NCBI GenBank assembly: GCA_964567045.1
Contig: CAZMLE010000070.1
Coordinates: 1 to 18,719, forward strand
DNA: 18,719 nucleotides
From: JAFNGF01 sp964567045
GTDB taxonomy: Bacteria; Planctomycetota; Phycisphaerae; Sedimentisphaerales; Anaerobacaceae
Reading direction: 5' to 3'
Below the pieces are notes generated by a model that made no database searches, was not told the origin of the DNA, and saw only the letters and a program-made list of their open reading frames with translations. Position 1 is the stretch's first letter, and every line of letters starts with the position of its first letter. This document shows positions 14,379 to 18,719 of this stretch, one piece after another. The position numbers were made by a program, and so were the translations under genes.

Positions 14379-15482
14379 TCAGCCTGTTATATATAGGTTG
14401 CCATTATGATCCAGGAAGCCGGAACGACCCATGTCGTATGAACCTCCACCCATGTATGTGGAATAAAGAAGTTGGCTGAAATCTGCTGACAACATAACAA
14501 CAACAGCGTCGTGGCTTCCCCCATTTTGCGACTGATAGGCAGTGCCGGATGTCACCGGGAAATCCGTAGAACCGGTCTCTCCGGTAATAAAGACATTTCC
14601 CGATGCGTCTACGTAAATACCGTCCGGGTTGTCCCCGCCACTGCCCCCAAGAAAGGTACTCGCAATGAGGGCACCGGTGGCCCAATCAAACTTTGAGATG
14701 GCAATGTCACTATTGCCTCCCCCATATACTGTCTGGAACGCACCAGCAGTGGTCGGGAAGCCCGAGTTGCTAGTGACGGATACATAAGCATTTCCTTGGC
14801 CATCAATTGCAAGATTGTGAGTATTAACCCAGTTATCACCTGAATCTCCAAGATAGGTTCCCCAAACGACAACTTGGTTAGCACCCGTATCTACTGCACC
14901 ACAGAACTTGCGGATAAGAGCTGGGATTACGTGACTGGAATTGAGGTCAAAGTTATCGCCCGGGCCATACAGGTTCACTGGTAGCAGGTAAATACCGCTT
15001 AGGCCATATTGCTGACGATAGCTCTGGAGCATGACAAGAAGTGCTTTTTTCGCTATCCCATACGGTGCGTTCGTTTCTTCTGGATAGCCATTCCAAAGGT
15101 TTTCTTCTTTGAATGGTACTGGGGTGAACTTCGGATAGGCGCATACGGTGCCGATCTGAACAAACTTCTTTATACCGTAAAGGCGCGCATATTCAATGAG
15201 GTGTAGCCCCATGGCCGTATTGGCGTAAAAGAACCGACCTGGATTTTCTCGGTTTGCTCCAATACCGCCGACTTCTGCCGCCAGGTGAATCACCACGGTG
15301 GGATTCATATCATCGTACATCCGGATTACATTATCTTCTTTGGTGAGGTCGTAGTCTTCTCTGCACGGCACCAGCAGATTCTCACGCGGCACCCCACGCT
15401 TCAACAATTCCTGCTGGAGATGTTTTCCCAAAAAACCTGCGCCGCCAGTGACCATGATTCTTTCTTCTTTAGACAAATCCAT
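14379..15482 (-). CDS. fcl: Chimeric frame: N-terminal two thirds of GDP-L-fucose synthase joined to SBBP repeats
   Basis: Residues 1-209 are GDP-L-fucose synthase (GDP-4-keto-6-deoxymannose epimerase/reductase), an extended SDR: nucleotide-binding GGAGFLG at 13-19, AAEVGGIGANRENPGRFFY, and the catalytic Tyr141/Lys145 pair in PYGIAKK. The match continues through LYGPGDNFDLNSSHVIPALI to VVVWGT. The usual C-terminal substrate-binding third (about 100 residues, normally following VVWGTG.P.REFL) is absent. From 14855 the frame reads YLGDSGDNW and then SBBP repeats (AIDGQGNAYVSVTSNSGFPT, VDASGNVFITGETGSTDFPV), ending at TGA 14379-14381; the repeat type continues beyond the stop. ATG 15482 is preferred over GTG 15494 because AAGG is too close to the latter. 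It lies 16 bases after the gmd stop. As it stands the enzyme should be inactive. Confidence 0.85.
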   Translation of the reverse strand: MDLSKEERIMVTGGAGFLGKHLQQELLKRGVPRENLLVPCREDYDLTKEDNVIRMYDDMNPTVVIHLAAEVGGIGANRENPGRFFYANTAMGLHLIEYARLYGIKKFVQIGTVCAYPKFTPVPFKEENLWNGYPEETNAPYGIAKKALLVMLQSYRQQYGLSGIYLLPVNLYGPGDNFDLNSSHVIPALIRKFCGAVDTGANQVVVWGTYLGDSGDNWVNTHNLAIDGQGNAYVSVTSNSGFPTTAGAFQTVYGGGNSDIAISKFDWATGALIASTFLGGSGGDNPDGIYVDASGNVFITGETGSTDFPVTSGTAYQSQNGGSHDAVVVMLSADFSQLLYSTYMGGGSYDMGRSGFLDHNGNLYITG

Positions 15483-15498
15483 TGCTAAATTCACGCCT

Positions 15499-16515
15499 TC
15501 AGATTCTCATTCCATTCTCTACAAGAAGTCTTTCCTTTCTCGCCAGTTCCATGTCCGCGTGAATCATCATTGCCACCAATTCTTCGAAAGACACCTTCGG
15601 CTTGCAACCCAAAATACGTTTAGCCTTGGACGCATCTCCACAAAGCCTGTCAACCTCGGCAGGACGCAAATAGCGGGGGTCGATCTCGACGAATTTCTTC
15701 CAATCAAGTCCGACCGTATCAAAAGCCAAATCCAGAAATTACCGCACCGAATGCGTCTTCCCCGTGGCAATAACATAGTCGTCAGGCTTGTTCTGCTGAA
15801 GCATAAGCCACATTGCTTCAAAGTAATCACCGGCAAATCCCCAGTCACGCTTGGCATCAACGTTGCCCGGGTAAAGCTTGTCCTGCAATCGCTCCTTTAT
15901 ACGCGTAGCCGCTCTCGTGATCTTGCGAGTCACAAAGGTCTCACCTCGCCTTGGAGATTCGTGATTGAAGAGGATCCCGTTGCAGGCAAACATACCGTAG
16001 GCGTCGCGGTAGTTTACCGTCTGCCAGAAGCTGTAGACTTTGGCACATGCGTAAGGGCTGCGTGGATGGAAAGGCGTGCTCTCTTGCTGTGGAATTTCGA
16101 CGGCCTTGCCACACATCTCGCTTGAGGACGCTTGGTAGAATCGCACTTCCAACCCAGTATCACGAATGGCCTCCAGCAGTCATACTGTGCCGACTGCATC
16201 GACCTGTGCGGTATAGACCGGCTGATTGAAACTAACACGAACGTGTGATTGCGCGCCGAGGCTGTAGACCTCGTCCGGCTGAACGCGCGTCAGTATCTCT
16301 CGCAGGCCCATTCCATCTACGAGGTCTCCGTAGTGAAGAAACAGTCTTGCAGCAGGATCGTGGGGGTCTATGTACAGATGGTCTATTCGTCCCATATTGA
16401 ACGAACTTGACCTGCGAATGAGCCCGTGCACCTCATACCCTTTTTCCAACAGGAACTCGACCAAATAACTTCCATCCTGTCCGGTGATACCAGTTATGAG
16501 CGCCCTTCTAATCAC
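15499..16515 (-). pseudogene. gmd: GDP-mannose 4,6-dehydratase with two in-frame stops
   Basis: It converts GDP-D-mannose to GDP-4-keto-6-deoxy-D-mannose, the first step of GDP-L-fucose synthesis. The frame spans 339 codons, close to normal length. It starts at GTG 16515 (AGGAG site nine to ten bases upstream) with ALITGITGQDGSYLVEFLLE, then RRSSSFNMGRIDHLY and LGAQSHVRVSF. Catalytic residues are present: SSSE and Tyr-x3-Lys in SPYACAK. NHESPRRGETFVTRKITRA and NVDAKRDWGFAGDY are canonical. TGA at 16180-16182 replaces the residue between GTV and LLEAIR, usually Arg. TAA at 15739-15741 replaces the residue between THSVR and FLDLAF, usually Glu or Gln. No frameshift occurs, and the sequence around both stops is otherwise well conserved. 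It sits between a GT2 gene and fcl. As sequenced, the product is truncated at 111 residues. Confidence 0.9.
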
Positions 16516-16577
16516 TTAGAGTTACTCCTGTCAGAGCCAACCTGTGCCCATTTTCTTATGATGAAATAGTTCGTTAA

Positions 16578-17456
16578 CTACTTCTTGAAGGAACCAACTT
16601 TGGCGGAGAAGAGAAAACTGCGCCATGATGTCAGAGCTTTTAGAAGAATGCCCACGTAAATAAAGATGTTTGAAATCGGGTTGTAATTCTCAGCAAAATG
16701 CTTCTTATGAAAGAGATACATGGATCGATAAAATTCGAAGGCAGCTTTTCTATGGTTAAACTTGCTACACTCTCCCTTATAATGAATGATTTCTGCACCT
16801 GGGTAATACATCACCGTCCATTCGGCCTTTTTTGCTCTCAGGCACCAGTCCAGTTCTTCGCCGTACATGAAAAACCTTTCGTCGAGCAACCCAATGTCCT
16901 CAACAAGCTCTCTTCGAATCATTAGGAAAGCCCCCGAAACAGCATCTACTTCCTGACGCTCATCGGGATCTATGTATGTTAGATTATATTTTGCCATTAT
17001 TTTATTTCTCGGGAACAGGGTGCTTAAACCTGTAAGACGGAAAAAGGCAACCCCGGGAGTTGGGATAGTTCTGCGACAGGCAAGCTGGAAGGTCCCGTCT
17101 TCATTTAGGACTTTGCAGCCGCAAATCCCGACACTTGGGTTCCCGTCCATAAACTCAACCATCTTCTCAAGAGCATTCTGTAGAATCAGCGTATCAGGAT
17201 TAAGAAGAAGAATATAATTGCCGATGCACCTTGCTATTGCTTGATTATTTGCTTTTGCGAAACCAAGGTTTTCTTTGTTCTCAATCAGATTCACGTGTGG
17301 AAAGTTTTGTCGCATCATTGGTATGCTTTTATCAGTTGAGTTGTTATCAACAACCCAGATATCAAAAGATGTTATTGTTGATTCTTTGTATATGGAGTCA
17401 ATACACCTCTTCAACAAGCCTCCGGCGTTGTAGTTCACTATTATTATTGATAGCAT
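16578..17456 (-). CDS. GT2-family glycosyltransferase (WbbL/rhamnosyltransferase-like)
   Basis: A 292-residue GT-A-fold sugar transferase for polysaccharide assembly at the cytoplasmic membrane. ATG 17456 is chosen because MLSIIIVNYN is the standard N-terminus of the family, although its GGGAG site is rather far upstream; ATG 17477 is the alternative. Visible motifs are VDNNSTDKS (nucleotide binding), ENLGFAKANNQA, the metal-binding LLNPDT, VSGAFLMIRRE, and the acceptor or catalytic segment DERFFMYGEELDWCLRAKK. A hydrophobic stretch near the C-terminus (NIFIYVGILLKALTSW) suggests membrane association. It is 62 bases upstream of gmd in the same direction, consistent with one operon. The donor sugar is not predictable; GDP-fucose or a rhamnose nucleotide is plausible from context. 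Confidence 0.93.
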   Translation of the reverse strand: MLSIIIVNYNAGGLLKRCIDSIYKESTITSFDIWVVDNNSTDKSIPMMRQNFPHVNLIENKENLGFAKANNQAIARCIGNYILLLNPDTLILQNALEKMVEFMDGNPSVGICGCKVLNEDGTFQLACRRTIPTPGVAFFRLTGLSTLFPRNKIMAKYNLTYIDPDERQEVDAVSGAFLMIRRELVEDIGLLDERFFMYGEELDWCLRAKKAEWTVMYYPGAEIIHYKGECSKFNHRKAAFEFYRSMYLFHKKHFAENYNPISNIFIYVGILLKALTSWRSFLFSAKVGSFKK

Positions 17457-17578
17457 ACTTTTGCCGTTAGCTCCCATAGCGTGTACTACTTTGAGCAACA
17501 AATCATAAGGTTATTGCAAAGGTAAAAATCAGGATGGAAAAGCATATGGGCGAATAGAAGTATGCTCGTGTCATGTTG

Positions 17579-17731
17579 TCAATACTCAGAGCCAACAAAA
17601 CCAACAATCCGAACTTCTCGATTCCTCGTGATCTCCCTTTTAAACTCCTGGAATGATGCCAGCTTCTCCACAGATTCCCGGAGTTGGGCTTCAGAACCAT
17701 TTCTGCCAATCCAAACCTGTTGAGCAGTCAT
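17579..17731 (-). pseudogene. Short coupled frame between the glycosyltransferase genes, possibly a remnant
   Basis: The ATG at 17731 overlaps the GT4 stop (ATGA at 17728-17731), which normally marks a real coupled gene. The frame begins MTAQQVWIGRNGSEAQLRES, continues in a charged, helix-like style for 50 residues, and stops at TGA 17579-17581. In another frame the same DNA, down to 17503, encodes a strongly hydrophobic stretch (FGLLVLLALSIDN and YFYSPICFSILIFTFAITL) like the end of a polytopic membrane protein. Either a short gene, a frameshifted gene, or a join of two remnants would explain this. I do not recognise a family. Confidence 0.35.
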
Positions 17732-18719
17732 TTACGAATGTCCTCGGTAGCCTTCTTGAGTTCAGACACAGTCTTTTCTGCACACACATCCCAATTGAAA
17801 CATTTAGCCCTCGTCAAGGCACGTCCTGCCATCTCATCTTTTTCTTTTTTGCCCCAAGCCAAAATAGACCTAATCTTATCAGCAAGCATACGATAATCTC
17901 CAGGTGCATAGAATACAGCCGCATCCCCAAATATCTCGGGCAAGCAGGGATTATCTGCAGCAATACAAATACATCCACGTGACATAGCTTCTACGGCAAT
18001 CATACCAAAAGATTCGACACGACTTGTCATAATAAAGATGGCACAATTCTTATAGCACCAGGTCATCTCCTTTGAACTGAGCCCTCCGACCCAAAGGATA
18101 GGAATGTCGGATCGAATAGATTCAACCAGAGCCTCCAGTTTGCGATGATACTTCAACATTCTGTCTTCCGTATGGCCGGCAATAACAAGACCTTCCAATC
18201 CATCTTTACGTGCAAGCAGCCTGACGCTATAAATGATGTCCTCGAGCCCCCGTGCCGGACGCACTGAACCCGCTGTAAATATAAATTTCCCCTTCCAGCT
18301 TTCTGGAATCGAAGTCGGTTTCGTACAATTGTTAGAGTCAGAAATCGTATTTCTACCGTGATACACAAGGCCGATTCTCTCCGGAGGCATGCGCCATTTC
18401 TCTATCAGGAAATCTTTCACAAATCCTGATACGGCGATTACACGTGTAGATTCAGTGACTGCTGTTCGAGACTGTCGGACGCGAAACCAATTCTTGGTTT
18501 TCTCCACAAACGGATTACCTTCATAAGGGCAGATTAAAGGCTCCATGTTCCGTAACATTGTTACCGTTGGTATTCCATCGCTCTGCCAAAATCTTGAGGT
18601 AGGGATAAAGACGACGTCCGGTCTGAACTGCCTTATCCTCTCCTGTAACCCACATATGCGATTATTAAAAAGTCGGTTTACAGGCTCGAACTCCAGCCAA
18701 TCCACGCGAGGAATAGATA
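17728..18719 (-). CDS. GT4-family (GT-B fold) glycosyltransferase, 5' end outside the window
   Basis: A retaining glycosyltransferase of the group 1/GT4 type, acting in the cytoplasm on a lipid-linked or nucleotide-sugar substrate. The frame is open to the window edge; the GTG at 18705 is probably internal because the first part of the N-terminal Rossmann domain is missing. The C-terminal domain is complete: KGKFIFTAGSVRPARGLEDI opens it, LWVGGLSSKEMTWCYKNC follows, and the donor-binding E-x7-E motif is in RVESFGMIAVEAMSRG. It then has LPEIFGDAAVFYAPGD. It ends in TGA at 17728-17730, overlapping the next ATG. It belongs to the polysaccharide operon with the GT2, gmd and fcl genes. Confidence 0.9.
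   Translation of the reverse strand, partial: SIPRVDWLEFEPVNRLFNNRICGLQERIRQFRPDVVFIPTSRFWQSDGIPTVTMLRNMEPLICPYEGNPFVEKTKNWFRVRQSRTAVTESTRVIAVSGFVKDFLIEKWRMPPERIGLVYHGRNTISDSNNCTKPTSIPESWKGKFIFTAGSVRPARGLEDIIYSVRLLARKDGLEGLVIAGHTEDRMLKYHRKLEALVESIRSDIPILWVGGLSSKEMTWCYKNCAIFIMTSRVESFGMIAVEAMSRGCICIAADNPCLPEIFGDAAVFYAPGDYRMLADKIRSILAWGKKEKDEMAGRALTRAKCFNWDVCAEKTVSELKKATEDIRK

Noticed and set aside
1987..16182. Alternative genetic code in which TGA is a sense codon
   Set aside because: TGA ends several genes at natural C-termini (2310, 2990, 4707, 9710, 15499, 17728), some in ATGA overlaps; long genes use TGG for Trp and contain no TGA; gmd is also stopped by TAA.
3944..16182. Selenocysteine at the in-frame TGA codons
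   Set aside because: The affected positions (for example Arg in gmd GT-x-R-LLEAIR) are not redox sites in their families, and no SECIS-like hairpin was apparent.

Overview
The window looks like bacterial chromosomal DNA, about half G+C, probably from an uncultured Planctomycetota-type organism (Phycisphaerae-like). That guess rests on gene content: a Tat-exported aldo/keto reductase, a LolA-like/C39-like/DUF1573 membrane operon, secreted N-acyl-homoserine-lactonase-like domains with a glycosidase, Calx-beta and SBBP surface repeats, and an IS1380-family remnant. No rRNA, tRNA or CRISPR array was seen, so the taxonomy is an inference.

Layout. 86-1006 (-) is an aldo/keto reductase with an abnormal C-terminus. 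1187-1674 (+) is a short YtrA-type GntR regulator behind a consensus sigma70 promoter whose -10 box lies in a 26-bp dyad operator; only a 35-codon stub follows it. 1710-4249 (-) is an overlapping operon: LolA-like protein, C39-like peptidase, DUF1573 protein. 4366-4612 (+) is an orphan SPFH C-terminus, separated from that operon by a 36-bp near-perfect palindrome. 4707-8267 (-) is a 1186-residue secreted protein fusing two metallo-beta-lactamase lactonase domains to a glycoside-hydrolase-like region, with a REP-like double hairpin read in frame just after its signal peptide. 8620-9500 (-) is an eroded IS1380 transposase. 9710-10330 (-) holds two small accessory genes behind palindromes and a nested inverted-repeat leader at 10385-10549. 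11091-15482 (-) is an open frame (one internal TGA) joining the first two thirds of GDP-L-fucose synthase to a large SBBP/Calx-beta/propeller/ZU5 surface protein. 15499-18719 (-) continues the polysaccharide cluster: GDP-mannose 4,6-dehydratase, a GT2 and a GT4 glycosyltransferase.

Functionally, Gmd and Fcl would convert GDP-mannose to GDP-L-fucose for the two glycosyltransferases. The surface protein and the lactonase/glycosidase fusion act outside the cytoplasm. The LolA/C39/DUF1573 operon encodes three proteins that each carry a membrane segment.

The most striking property is damage that is not random noise. Otherwise intact genes carry in-frame stops without frameshifts (TGA at 1987, 3944, 14379 and 16180; TAA at 15739), and several genes are cut and joined to unrelated sequence (near 150, 1705-1735, 4313-4366, 14856). 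Either this is a recently decaying, rearranged locus or the contig contains consensus errors and misjoins; the sequence alone cannot separate these.
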